Positions 16,557 to 25,253 of a stretch of DNA of 64,000 nt are shown one piece after another. Origin of the DNA: Sulfuritortus calidifontis. GTDB lineage: Bacteria > Pseudomonadota > Gammaproteobacteria > Burkholderiales > Thiobacillaceae. The number at the start of each line of letters is the position of its first letter. The stretch's first letter is position 1. The translations under genes were made by a program, and so were the position numbers. Location: assembly GCF_003967275.1 (NCBI RefSeq), contig NZ_AP018721.1, forward strand, positions 2,356,001 through 2,420,000. Direction: 5' to 3'. The notes under the pieces were generated by a model, which worked only from the letters and a program-made list of their open reading frames with translations, was not told where the DNA came from and did not search any database.

Positions 16557-17309
16557 ATGGCCTACTTCTCTGGACAGGGACGCGTCTACATCGGCGCGCG
16601 CGACTCGGCCGGCAATCCGGCCGGCCTCACCTTCGTCGGCAACGTGCCGGAACTGAAGGTGTCGCTGTCGGTGGACACCATCGAGCACCAGGAGGCGCAG
16701 TCCGGCCAGCGCCTGACCGACCTGCAGCTCATCAAGACCAAGAAGGGCGAGTTCGCCTGCACGCTGGAAGAACTCATCCCGACCAACCTGGCGCTGGCGC
16801 TCTACGGGCACAGCACTCAAGTCACGCCAGGCACGGTCACCGGCGAAGCCTTGCCCAACCCGGTCACGCCGGGGCACCTCTATCCGCTCACGATGCAAAA
16901 CGTCTCGGCGGTGCAGGTGCAGGACTCGGACAGCCCGCCCAAGACGCTGCCGGCCAGCCAGTACAGCGTCAACGCCAAGCACGGGTCGCTGGTGATCCTG
17001 GATGCCACCACCGGCGGCCCGTACACCGAGCCCTTCACGGTGGACTATGCGTTTGGTGCGGCCAGCCACACGGCCATGTTCACGCAAGCCTTGCCCGAGC
17101 GCTGGATCCGCTTCGAGGGCCTCAACACCGCCGATGGCAACCGCGAGGTGGTGATCGATCTGTACCGCGTGGCCATCAACCCGGCCAAGGAGCTGTCCAT
17201 CATCACCGACGAGCTGCTCAAGTTCGAACTCTCCGGCCAGGTGCTGGCGGACCTCACCAAGCCGGTCGGCGGCGATCTCGGCCAGTTCGGCCGCCTGGTG
17301 CTGTTGTAA
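16557..17309 (+). CDS. Major tail tube protein
   Basis: This 250-aa protein forms the tail tube. It starts MAYFSGQGRVYIGARDSAGN, then GNVPELKVSLSVDTIEHQEA and the LQLIKTKKGEFACTLEELIP segment typical of Siphoviridae tube subunits. It ends in AINPAKELSIITDELLKFEL and GQFGRLVLL. It is followed by the tail chaperone pair and tape measure gene, which supports the call. Confidence 0.9.
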   Translation: MAYFSGQGRVYIGARDSAGNPAGLTFVGNVPELKVSLSVDTIEHQEAQSGQRLTDLQLIKTKKGEFACTLEELIPTNLALALYGHSTQVTPGTVTGEALPNPVTPGHLYPLTMQNVSAVQVQDSDSPPKTLPASQYSVNAKHGSLVILDATTGGPYTEPFTVDYAFGAASHTAMFTQALPERWIRFEGLNTADGNREVVIDLYRVAINPAKELSIITDELLKFELSGQVLADLTKPVGGDLGQFGRLVLL

Positions 17310-17319
17310 GGAGAGGGCG

Positions 17320-17748
17320 ATGACCGATGAAAAGGCCGACTTCCAGACCTTCCCGCCCGTGCCCAGGGTGGTCACGGTGGCCGGCACCGCGCTGGAACTG
17401 ACGCCGATCCGGCTGGGCGAGTTGCCGCGACTGCTGGCCGCGGTGCGGCCCCTCGCCGCCGATCTCTCGGCCGAGCCGGATTGGTTCGACCTCTTGGCCC
17501 GACATGGCGAGGCCGTGCTGGAGCTGCTGGCCATCACCACCCGGCGCGAGCGGGCGTGGGTGAACGATCTGTCGCTGGAGGAGGCCGTGACGCTCGCGGC
17601 AGCAGTGTTCGAGGTGAACGCGGATTTTTTCGTGCGGCGGGTGGCGCCGGCGATCCAGGGCGCGGCGCAGCGGCTGGCGCCGATCCTCTCGGCTGGGACG
17701 ATGCCGTCGCCCGGCTCGTCGCCGCCGGCCACCGCCACGCCGAGGTGA
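17320..17748 (+). CDS. Tail assembly chaperone (gpG-like)
   Basis: This 142-aa protein starts MTDEKADFQTFPPVPRVVTV and has LTPIRLGELPRLLAAVRPLA and VNDLSLEEAVTLAAAVFEVN. This suits the G-type chaperone (a DUF6631-like family by recall) that coats the tape measure during assembly. A slippery T_TTT_TTC lies at 17625-17631, and a -1 shift there continues into a conserved T-like segment ending at 17912. The unshifted tail after about residue 125 is Pro/Ser-rich and looks non-conserved, as expected for readthrough of a shift region. Confidence 0.82.
   Translation: MTDEKADFQTFPPVPRVVTVAGTALELTPIRLGELPRLLAAVRPLAADLSAEPDWFDLLARHGEAVLELLAITTRRERAWVNDLSLEEAVTLAAAVFEVNADFFVRRVAPAIQGAAQRLAPILSAGTMPSPGSSPPATATPR
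17625..17631 (+). promoter_or_regulatory. Probable -1 ribosomal frameshift site
   Basis: In the chaperone frame the codons read GAT TTT TTC, forming the heptamer T_TTT_TTC of the X_XXY_YYZ type. A -1 slip enters the frame that continues to 17912. The result is a 197-aa fusion with a Gly/Ala-rich linker. G-GT frameshifting is a conserved feature of long-tailed phages. Confidence 0.65.
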
Positions 17749-17912
17749 TGGGCTACACGCTCACGCAAGTGCGCGGCTTGCTGGCCGCCCACGAGCGACA
17801 GGAGCGCCGGCAGCACGCCTTGCGGCTGGCCTTGCACGCGGTGGCGGCCCAGGGCGACCGCTCGGCCATCGAGCGGCTGCAGCGCGAGTTGTGGGAGGAC
17901 GTGCGGCCATGA
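17631..17912 (+). CDS. Tail chaperone T segment, reached by -1 frameshift
   Basis: This 93-codon segment follows the slip site: a Gly/Ala linker, then GWDDAVARLVAAGHRHAEVM and GYTLTQVRGLLAAHERQERR, ending ERLQRELWEDVRP. The WDD...YTLxQ pattern is the recurrent T-type C-terminus in phage tail chaperones. A separate 54-aa start (ATG 17748, overlapping the chaperone stop) is possible. However, the conserved residues begin upstream of that ATG, so a fusion is the better reading. Confidence 0.7.
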   Translation, partial: RAAGGAGDPGRGAAAGADPLGWDDAVARLVAAGHRHAEVMGYTLTQVRGLLAAHERQERRQHALRLALHAVAAQGDRSAIERLQRELWEDVRP

Positions 17913-18550
17913 AACTGACGCTGGCCACCTCCGGACTGCTCGATCCGAGTCGGCTCTCGGCCTGGAGCGCGGAACGCCGGCGGGCGATCCACGCGGCGGT
18001 GGCCAAGGGGATGGCGGTAGGCGGCCGCGAGGTGCGCGAGGCCGCCCGCGCCCAGATGCGCAGCGCCTTCGAGGTGCGGCGCGCGAGCTTCGTCGCCTCG
18101 CTGCAAGCCAAGGTGTTCGACAAGAAGCCCGAGCGGCTGCCCGCGCTGTGGGTGGGCAGCCGCATCCCCTGGCTGGGCATCCACACCCAGGGCGGCACCG
18201 TGAGCGGCAATCTGCTGATCCCGCTGCTGCCGGGACGGATCGGCCCCAAGCGCTTCCGTCAGGTCATCGACGGCCTGATGCGCTCGGGCAACGCCTTCTT
18301 CGTCGAGAAGAACGGGCGCGTGCTGCTGATGGCCGAGAACATCCGGGAGAACGCCGCGCAGCTTGGCCGCTTCAAGCGCGCCGAGCGCGAGCGCAGCGGC
18401 GTCAAGCGCCTGCAGCGCGGCCAGGAGATCCCGATCGCCGTGCTGGTGCGGCGGGTGGATCTGAAGCGCCGCTTGGACCTCGCCGCCGGGGTGCAACGGG
18501 CGTTGCCGGCACTGGCGCGGGCGATTCAACAAGAACTGGACAAAGTCTGA
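17909..18550 (+). CDS. Phage tail-module protein (DUF6441-like)
   Basis: This 213-aa protein starts MKLTLATSGLLDPSRLSAWS and has REVREAARAQMRSAFEV. It lies between the tail chaperones and the tape measure, where DUF6441 proteins are usual (family by recall). It is basic, with VLVRRVDLKRRLDLAAGVQR near the end. Its ATG overlaps the previous stop (ATGA), and its own stop overlaps the tape measure start. A minor tail role is inferred. Confidence 0.65.
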   Translation: MKLTLATSGLLDPSRLSAWSAERRRAIHAAVAKGMAVGGREVREAARAQMRSAFEVRRASFVASLQAKVFDKKPERLPALWVGSRIPWLGIHTQGGTVSGNLLIPLLPGRIGPKRFRQVIDGLMRSGNAFFVEKNGRVLLMAENIRENAAQLGRFKRAERERSGVKRLQRGQEIPIAVLVRRVDLKRRLDLAAGVQRALPALARAIQQELDKV

Positions 18551-21246
18551 TGGCAAGCAACCGCGCCCAAATCCTCATCCGCGCCGTCGACGAGACGCGC
18601 GGTGCCTTCGACGCGGTCAAGCGGGGCCTGGGCGGCTTGGCTGATGCCGCCCGCAGCGTCAACGGCGTACTCGCCGGGCTCGGAGTGGCCCTGTCGGCCG
18701 CGGGCCTCGGGGCCATGGTCAAGTCGGCGCTGGAGTCGGCCGATGCGCTCAACAAGCTCTCGCAGCGCGTGGGCATCACGGTGGAGTCGCTCTCCACCCT
18801 GGTGCCGGCGGCGGAACTGTCCGGTGTCTCGGCGCAGACCTTCGAGACCGGGCTCAAGAAGCTCGCCACCGCGATGCTCGAGGCGGCCACGGGCTCGGAG
18901 GAGTCCGCCCGGCGCTTTGCGGCACTCGGCGTGGCGTTCCAGGACCAGGACGGCCGGCTTCGCGCGACCGACGCGGTGCTGCTCGATCTGGCCGATCGTT
19001 TCCAGGCCATGCCCGACGGCGCGCAGAAGTCGGCGCTGGCGGTGCAGTTGTTCGGCAAGAGCGGCTCCGAACTCATCCCCTTCCTGAACCAGGGGCGCGA
19101 AGGCATCGCGGCATTGACCGGCGAGATGCAAGCGCTGGGCGTGCAGATCGGCGGCGACACCGCCGCGCAGGCCGAGGCGTTCAACGACGCCTTGGCCAAG
19201 GTCAAGCTCGCCACCACCAGCATCGCCAACCGGGTGATCGAGGCCTTCCTGCCGGCGATGAACGAGATGGCGGGCGGCATGGTCGAGTCGGCCAAGCAGG
19301 GCGGGACCTTGCGCGCGATCCTGGACGGCATCGTGCTGGTGCTCAAGACCCTGGCGCTCGGGGCGGCCACCGTCGGCAAGGCCTTCGTCGCCCTGGGTGA
19401 GGCGATCGGCGCCGGCATGGCCGCGGCGGTCGAGGCCCTGCGCGGCAACACCGCCGGGGCCAAGGCCATCATCGGCGACCTCAAAGGCAGCCTGATCAAA
19501 CGACTCGATGAGCTGGCCGAGTTCCGGGACAGCCTGTTCGACCCCAAGCCCATCGAGGTGCAGGCGCCCAAGGTGCAGGCCGACCCGGCGTTGCTGCAAC
19601 GGCTCACGGCTCCGGGCAAGACCCGCGACACGGCGAGCGCCCGGGCTGCGTGGATGCAGGCCCGGCTCGACGCCGAGTTCACCCTGCTCAAAGACGGCTT
19701 GCGCCGCCAACAAACCGCGCTCGACGCCGCGCTCGAAGACCGGCTCGTTTCCCTGCGCGACTACTACGCACGCAAGACCGCGCTGGAGCAGCAGGAGATC
19801 GACGCCGAGATCGCCCGCACGCAGCAGGCGCTGGCACGCAGCCGGCAGCTGGCATCCGGCGGCAAGAGCGAGGAGGAGCGCCTGCGCGGCAAGGCCGAGG
19901 TCGCCAGGCTCGAGGCCGAGCTGATCGCGCTCAACAACAAGCGCGCCGACGTCGAGCAGAGCAACGCCCGCGCCGCGGCCAAGGCCGAGCGCGAGCTGGC
20001 CGATGCGCTGGCCGCCGCGCGCGAGGAACTGGCCAGGCTCACCGGCACCGACACGGCGCAGGACCGGCGCGCCGCGATCGAGCGCGGCTACCGCGATCTG
20101 CGCGCGCGCCTGCTGGCCGAGAGCGATGCCGACGGCGTTTCGCTCATCGACCGGCTGATCGACGTCAAGGCCGCGCAGGCCAACCTCGAGGCGCTCGAAG
20201 CGCAGTGGCGGCAGGTCACCGAGCGGCTGCGCAACGCGCAGGAGGGCATCCAGATCCAGCAGCAGGCCGGGCTGCTCACCGAAGCCCAGGCGCGGCAGCA
20301 GATCGTGGCCTTGCAGCGCGACTCCGCCGCCGAGATGGCGCGCCTGCTGCCCGCGATGGAGCAGGCCGCGCAGGCCATCGGGCCGGAAGCCGTGCTGCGC
20401 GTGGCGGCATGGCGCAACGAGCTTACGCGCACGCGGCTGGTCACCGATGAACTCGCCCCGGTGTGGAACCGCATCGGCGAGGCGTTCGGGCAGGCCGTGC
20501 AGGGGATCGTCAGCGGCGCGCAATCCCTGCGCGAGGCGCTCTCCAACATCTTCCGCAGCATCGCGGACGCCTTCTTGCAAGAGATGGTGCTCAAGCCCTT
20601 CCAGCAGTGGGTGGCGATGCAGGCGCGCATGCTCGCCATCAAGCTGGGCTTGCTCCAGCAGGAGCAGGCTGCCGAGAACGCCGCGGCCGCGCAGTCGGTG
20701 GCCACCAAGCAGGCGGAAGCCGCCGCCAAGGTCAGCGCCAACGCCGCCGAAGCCGGATCCGGGGCGGCGGCCTCGCAGGCGGCGATTCCGGTGGTCGGCC
20801 CGGGGCTAGCCATCGCCGCGATGGTGGCGATGGTGGCCGCCGTCATGGCGCTCTTGGGCAACATCAAGAAGTTCGCCGCCGGCGGCTACGTCACCGGCCC
20901 CGGCACTTCGACCTCAGATTCCATCCCGGCGCGGCTGTCCGCCGGCGAGTACGTGGTGCGCACGGCGGCCGTGCAGCGCGTGGGCGTGGCGTTCCTGGAT
21001 GCGATCAACGGCCTGCGCACCCCGCCGACCTGGGACGGGCAGCGCCTGGCCTTCGCCGCCGGCGGCCTGGTACCGCAGGTGAACGTGCCGCCCGCGCAGC
21101 CGCAGGTAAGCCAGTCGGTGCGCATCGTCAACGCCATCGATCCGGGCGTCACCCACGACCACCTGCAAACGCCCGCCGGCGAGCGGGTGATCCTCAACAT
21201 CATCGGGCGCAACGCGCGCGCGGTGCGCGCTGCCCTCCAGGGATAA
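18550..21246 (+). CDS. Tail tape measure protein
   Basis: This 898-aa protein sets tail length and helps DNA entry. An N-terminal ASNRAQILIRAVDETRGAFD leads into hydrophobic helices, with VESLSTLVPAAELSGVSAQT of the phage tail tape measure family. The centre is a long charged coiled coil (residues about 370-620, rich in Gln, Glu, Arg, Ala). A later hydrophobic VVGPGLAIAAMVAMVAAVMA (about residues 752-771) precedes GGYVTGPGTSTSDSIPARLS, a C-terminal tape measure hallmark. Confidence 0.92.
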   Translation: MASNRAQILIRAVDETRGAFDAVKRGLGGLADAARSVNGVLAGLGVALSAAGLGAMVKSALESADALNKLSQRVGITVESLSTLVPAAELSGVSAQTFETGLKKLATAMLEAATGSEESARRFAALGVAFQDQDGRLRATDAVLLDLADRFQAMPDGAQKSALAVQLFGKSGSELIPFLNQGREGIAALTGEMQALGVQIGGDTAAQAEAFNDALAKVKLATTSIANRVIEAFLPAMNEMAGGMVESAKQGGTLRAILDGIVLVLKTLALGAATVGKAFVALGEAIGAGMAAAVEALRGNTAGAKAIIGDLKGSLIKRLDELAEFRDSLFDPKPIEVQAPKVQADPALLQRLTAPGKTRDTASARAAWMQARLDAEFTLLKDGLRRQQTALDAALEDRLVSLRDYYARKTALEQQEIDAEIARTQQALARSRQLASGGKSEEERLRGKAEVARLEAELIALNNKRADVEQSNARAAAKAERELADALAAAREELARLTGTDTAQDRRAAIERGYRDLRARLLAESDADGVSLIDRLIDVKAAQANLEALEAQWRQVTERLRNAQEGIQIQQQAGLLTEAQARQQIVALQRDSAAEMARLLPAMEQAAQAIGPEAVLRVAAWRNELTRTRLVTDELAPVWNRIGEAFGQAVQGIVSGAQSLREALSNIFRSIADAFLQEMVLKPFQQWVAMQARMLAIKLGLLQQEQAAENAAAAQSVATKQAEAAAKVSANAAEAGSGAAASQAAIPVVGPGLAIAAMVAMVAAVMALLGNIKKFAAGGYVTGPGTSTSDSIPARLSAGEYVVRTAAVQRVGVAFLDAINGLRTPPTWDGQRLAFAAGGLVPQVNVPPAQPQVSQSVRIVNAIDPGVTHDHLQTPAGERVILNIIGRNARAVRAALQG

Positions 21247-21249
21247 GCC

Positions 21250-22305
21250 ATGGCCTTGCTCTTCATCGACGGCTTCGACCACTACGACCCGCAGACACTG
21301 GACGCCTTCGGCGATCCGTGGCTGGCGCGCGGCAAGGCGGCGTATCTCTCGCCGCAGGCCACGCGCATCCCCGGCCGGCGGCCCTCGTCCTACGCCTTGC
21401 GTCTGCCGGCAGGCAGCGGCGGCGGGTATGTGAAGAACCTCGATGCGACCAAGACCAGCCTGATCGTCGGCGCGGCCATCCGCGTGGCGCCTTTCGAGAA
21501 CACCGGCTTCGAGCCGGTGCTGCTGGGTGTACGCGATGCGTCGGCACAGATAACGCACTTGGTCAAGATCGGCGAGGACGGGCGACTCAAGCTCTACCGC
21601 CGGCAGTCCGGCTATGACACGCTGCTCTCGACCTCGCTGGTGACCGCCCCAGCGCGCGGCTGGCATTACGTCGAGCTGAAAGTCGTGCAGGGAACCGGCA
21701 GCGGAACGCTCGACGTGCGCGTCAACGGCATCCTCGCCATCCAGCTCACCGCGCAGAACACGCTGCAAGGCGGAGGGCCGTTGCTCACTGCGTTCGTCGG
21801 CGCCGTGCCGGGTGAGCCATGCCCGGTCACGGTCGATGTGGACGACCTCTATCTGGCCGACACCTCCGGCACGCTCAACACCACCTTCCTGGGCGATGTG
21901 CGGGTCGATGCGCTCCAACCCCAGGCCGACGGGGCACTCAACCAGTGGACGGTCGAAGGCGCGGCATCGGCCTGGCAGGCGGTGAGCGACGGCGACGAGG
22001 CAACCGGCATCCGTGCGGCCACGGCCGGCCTGCGCCAGAGCTTCGATGTCGCGCCGCTGCCGGCCATGAGCAGCCCGGCGATCCACGGTGTGCAGGTGAC
22101 GATGCTGGCGCGCAAGACCGACGCGGGCTCAGGCAAGGTCAAGGGGCTGGTGGTCAGTGGTGCGCAAAGCGCCGTCAGCACCGACATCGTCCTGCAAGAG
22201 CAACTGGCCTGGCACACGGCGCTCATCGAGCGCAACCCGAACGGCAACGTGCAGTGGACGGAAGCCGCCTTCAATGCCGCCGAGTTCGGCGTGGAGTCGG
22301 CATGA
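21250..22305 (+). CDS. Distal tail protein with lectin-like (LamG-type) fold
   Basis: This 351-aa protein starts MALLFIDGFDHYDPQTLDAF. The residues RGWHYVELKVVQGTGSGTLD and VRVNGILAIQLTAQN are the pattern of concanavalin/LamG-like beta-sandwich domains in phage distal tail proteins. It lies between the tape measure and the tip proteins. Sugar or receptor contact is inferred from the fold. Confidence 0.7.
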   Translation: MALLFIDGFDHYDPQTLDAFGDPWLARGKAAYLSPQATRIPGRRPSSYALRLPAGSGGGYVKNLDATKTSLIVGAAIRVAPFENTGFEPVLLGVRDASAQITHLVKIGEDGRLKLYRRQSGYDTLLSTSLVTAPARGWHYVELKVVQGTGSGTLDVRVNGILAIQLTAQNTLQGGGPLLTAFVGAVPGEPCPVTVDVDDLYLADTSGTLNTTFLGDVRVDALQPQADGALNQWTVEGAASAWQAVSDGDEATGIRAATAGLRQSFDVAPLPAMSSPAIHGVQVTMLARKTDAGSGKVKGLVVSGAQSAVSTDIVLQEQLAWHTALIERNPNGNVQWTEAAFNAAEFGVESA

Positions 22306-23864
22306 CCGAGCGCCTCGTCGCCGAGCAGATCTCGGAGCTGGGCAGCGCGCCAGTGCCTGGCAGCGGGCTGGCCGCCTTGCAGGGCGAGGTCATTTCCCGC
22401 GCGAGTTTCGGCGCGGGCGTCACCACACTCTCGCCAGAGACGGCTTCATCCCCGCTTCCGCCTGGTCTTGCGGCCCGCCTGCTGGCGGAATCCTTGGCCG
22501 GCTCCTGGCCGCCCATCGAGGCGCCGGCGTTGTGGATCGAAGTGTTGCGCCGGGATACGGCATCGAGCGCCCTTGTTGCCACCGGCATGGAGGTCTTTGG
22601 CGACCAGCCTTGGCCGGACGCCCCGCGCGGCGTGTTTGCCTTCCGCCACGACTGGGCCGAGCCTTTGGTCGAACGCTTGGAATGGCAGACGGCCGTCACG
22701 CGGCTGGCCAGTGGCAACGAATCGCGCCACGCTCTCCGCCGCGTGCCTCGGCGGCTGCTCACCTACCAGGTTGGCCACGCCCGGCAGGCCGATGCCCTGG
22801 TGGCCGACTGGCTGGCCGACCATCTCGGTCAAAAGGCGCTGTGGCCGCTGCCGCAGTACGCGGTGCCGTTGACCGCCGCCTGTGCGCGCGGAGCGGAGGC
22901 GCTGCCCGTCACCGCCACGGACGCCGCCCGCTTCGGGCCGCTGGCGGCTGATCTGCGCCTGCGCTTCTACGGCGTGCGAGGCTGGGACGGCGACGAGCGC
23001 TGGATCCTGATCATCGCTCTTGACGGCTGGCAGATCGCCCAACTCAGCGATGTGGAAAGCGATCTGCTGTGGCTCACGCAGCCCTTGGCGCGCGCCGCAG
23101 CCGTGGGCAGCACCGTCATGCCCCTGGTGTGGGGCAAGGCCCTCGAGCCGGCGGATCTCACCCAGTGGGTACCGGGCATGGCGGGCGGCAGCGTCCACGC
23201 CCAGCTTCAGCCCGCGCCGCCGCCCGACCCGGATTTCCTGGGCGACCCCTGGCTCGACGGCCTGCCGGTCTGGCCCGACGGGAACTGGCGCGAGGATCCG
23301 GCCGCCACCGCGCAGGCGACGATCACGCGCCAGGACCTCTCCCCCGCCGATCCGTGGGTGCGCCGCGACGACCCGTGGCCGGCGACGACCTTCCAGCGGC
23401 GCTATCTGGCGGCCGGCGCAGAGGAGATCGAACGCTGGCGGGCGCGGCTGTGGCGCACGCAAGGCCGCCTTGCGTCCTTCTGGCTGCCCGATGGGCTGGC
23501 GCCGGTGCTGCGGGTGACGGCAGAGGCCGATCCGGAGGACGGTTTCCTGCGGGTGACGGGCGAGGAGATCTCGGCCTTCTGGCACCGCCCGGCGGGCGTG
23601 CTGATCCTGTACCCGGACGGCAGCCGGCAGCACGCGCTGACCGCGACCTGCCACCGCGATCAGGGCGGCGTGCTGGTGCTGCGCTCGGGGCTGGACGCGC
23701 CGGCGCCTGCCGGCAGCCGCGTGGTGCGGCTTGCACGCTGCCGCCTCGACCACGACGCCGTCGAGTTGCACTGGCACACCCCCACGCTGGTCGAGATTGC
23801 CATCACCGCGCGTCAACTGCCGGAGCCACGCGGCAATGACCGCGTCCTCTATGTCGGTTACTGA
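22302..23864 (+). CDS. Phage tail/baseplate protein (520 aa)
   Basis: This large tail-tip-region protein starts MTERLVAEQISELGSAP. The middle contains RLLTYQVGHARQADALVADW, and the C-terminal part FQRRYLAAGAEEIERWRARL then LASFWLPDGLAPVLRVTAEA. The repeated IERWRARLWxxxGRLASFWLP theme is shared with tail proteins placed before BR0599-family genes. It overlaps the preceding gene by 4 nt (ATGA). No enzymatic motif is seen. A baseplate hub role is inferred from position. Confidence 0.65.
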   Translation: MTERLVAEQISELGSAPVPGSGLAALQGEVISRASFGAGVTTLSPETASSPLPPGLAARLLAESLAGSWPPIEAPALWIEVLRRDTASSALVATGMEVFGDQPWPDAPRGVFAFRHDWAEPLVERLEWQTAVTRLASGNESRHALRRVPRRLLTYQVGHARQADALVADWLADHLGQKALWPLPQYAVPLTAACARGAEALPVTATDAARFGPLAADLRLRFYGVRGWDGDERWILIIALDGWQIAQLSDVESDLLWLTQPLARAAAVGSTVMPLVWGKALEPADLTQWVPGMAGGSVHAQLQPAPPPDPDFLGDPWLDGLPVWPDGNWREDPAATAQATITRQDLSPADPWVRRDDPWPATTFQRRYLAAGAEEIERWRARLWRTQGRLASFWLPDGLAPVLRVTAEADPEDGFLRVTGEEISAFWHRPAGVLILYPDGSRQHALTATCHRDQGGVLVLRSGLDAPAPAGSRVVRLARCRLDHDAVELHWHTPTLVEIAITARQLPEPRGNDRVLYVGY

Positions 23865-23866
23865 CC

Positions 23867-24658
23867 ATGAGCGAAACGACACTTTCCGAACTCGAGCTCT
23901 ACGCCTTCGCCAGCACCAGCGCGCAGTTCCACCTGACGCCGCACGAGTTCGACGTCGATCTCGACGGTACGGTGTACGTGAGCACGCCCATCGAGCGCAA
24001 CGCGCTGGCGCTGGGCGCCGAGGCCGCCAAATCCGCACTGGAACTCAAGCTGCCACCGACCTGCGATCTGGTGCGCCATCTGCTGGCGGCTTCGCTGACC
24101 GGGGAGGCCACCTCGATCACCCTGCGCATCGCCCGGCGTGGCACCTGGGGCGACTACTGGTGGGTGTCGGGCACGCGCTGGATGGGGCGGGTGCTGGGCG
24201 TCGAAGTCGCCGACGATGGGGCACGCGTGCGCTGCGAGTCCGCGCAGGTGAGCCTCAAGCGCATCGGCTTGCGGCGGCTCTACAGCCGCACGTGTTCTCA
24301 TGTGCTGTATTCGGCGGCCTGCGGTGCCTCACCGATCACGGCCAGCGCCATCGTGAGCAACAGCACGGGCCGCAGCGTCGATCTCGATGGCGGTGTGCCC
24401 GGCAGCGTCAGTGGCGGCCTGGCCGGCGGCTGGCTGCAAACACCGGAAGGTGCGCGCCACATGATCGTCAATGACTACGGTGGCGGCGTCGAGTTGCTCT
24501 ATCCGGTCGCCATTGAAGCCGGTACCGAGGTTCTGCTGACGGTCGGCTGCGATCACAGCACGGCCACGTGCGAGTCGCGCTTCGGCAACCTCGAAAACTT
24601 CGGTGGCTTCCCGTTCATTCCAACGAAAAACCCATTCAGCGGCACGCCGATCTTCTGA
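23867..24658 (+). CDS. Phage BR0599-family tail protein (DUF2163)
   Basis: This 263-aa protein is of the DUF2163/BR0599 type found before the tail tip in siphoviruses and gene transfer agents. Early residues FHLTPHEFDVDLDGTVYVST and a middle RLYSRTCSHVLYSAACGA lead to the family's Cys-containing end (CDHSTATCESRFGN, then GGFPFIPTKNPF). The final motif is echoed in another frame just downstream (24730-24795). Confidence 0.8.
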   Translation: MSETTLSELELYAFASTSAQFHLTPHEFDVDLDGTVYVSTPIERNALALGAEAAKSALELKLPPTCDLVRHLLAASLTGEATSITLRIARRGTWGDYWWVSGTRWMGRVLGVEVADDGARVRCESAQVSLKRIGLRRLYSRTCSHVLYSAACGASPITASAIVSNSTGRSVDLDGGVPGSVSGGLAGGWLQTPEGARHMIVNDYGGGVELLYPVAIEAGTEVLLTVGCDHSTATCESRFGNLENFGGFPFIPTKNPFSGTPIF

Positions 24659-24729
24659 TCCCAAAACGCAGCGTTTCGGCGAAGGCTCATGTCGGCGCAG
24701 CCGACGTGAAGCCGCGCAGCGGCGGCCGA

Positions 24730-24795
24730 AGCCACAACTACGGCGGATTCCCCGCCATCCCGAGCAAAAACCCGTTCTCGACGGGCGTGTTCTGA
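24730..24795 (+). pseudogene. Remnant 3' end of a second BR0599-type gene
   Basis: In a different frame from the intact gene, this piece reads SHNYGGFPAIPSKNPFSTGV plus F and a stop. It parallels the intact C-terminus ENFGGFPFIPTKNPFSGTPI. The DNA is clearly diverged, so it is not a recent tandem copy. It looks like a leftover end from recombination between related phages. The sequence 24659-24729 has no gene. Confidence 0.6.
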
Positions 24796-24813
24796 ATCCC
24801 TGGAGACCGCGCC

Positions 24814-25041
24814 ATGTGGTACCTCGTCGTCATCGTGGTGGCAGCCGTGGTCTCGGCCGCCCTCGCGCCGAAACCGCCCGAACCCAAACCTGCGTCGCTG
24901 TCCGACGTCGATGCCCCCACCGCCGAGGAAGGCCGACCCATCCCGGTCGTGTTCGGCACGGTGCTCATCCGGGGCGCCAACGTCGTGTGGTACGGCGATC
25001 TGGAGGCCGAGCCGATCAAGAAGAAAGGCGGCAAGAAATGA
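24814..25041 (+). CDS. Small membrane-anchored tail-tip assembly protein
   Basis: This 75-aa protein begins with a hydrophobic segment (WYLVVIVVAAVVSAALAP). After a proline run it has RPIPVVFGTVLIRGANVVWY and GDLEAEPIKKKGGKK. The VVFGT...VVWYGD phrase is shared with the N-terminal parts of gp13/J-like tail tip proteins encoded next door. The CTGGAGA block precedes its ATG by about 10 nt. Role in tip assembly is inferred. Confidence 0.65.
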   Translation: MWYLVVIVVAAVVSAALAPKPPEPKPASLSDVDAPTAEEGRPIPVVFGTVLIRGANVVWYGDLEAEPIKKKGGKK

Positions 25042-25253
25042 GCGGCGAGGTGATCGTCACCATCGATGATGTGCGCGCCGCGGGTCTGTGCGTGCACGGC
25101 ACGCGCGCGTGGTTTGCGCGGCATGGACTGGACTTTCGCGCCTTCCTCCGCGATGGCATCACTGCGGAGGTGCTGCTGGCCACGGGTGATGCGATGGCGC
25201 TTCGCGTGGTCGAGCACGCCAGCCATCGACCCAGCCAACGGGAGCAAAGCTGA
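25038..25253 (+). CDS. Small tail-tip-region protein (71 aa)
   Basis: This small protein (MSGEVIVTIDDVRAAGLCVH, RAWFARHGLDFRAFLRDGIT, ALRVVEHA) is a recurrent companion of phage J-like genes; no named family is recalled. Its ATG overlaps the previous stop, and its stop overlaps the J-like start (TGATG), so the three are co-translated. Confidence 0.65.
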   Translation: MSGEVIVTIDDVRAAGLCVHGTRAWFARHGLDFRAFLRDGITAEVLLATGDAMALRVVEHASHRPSQREQS

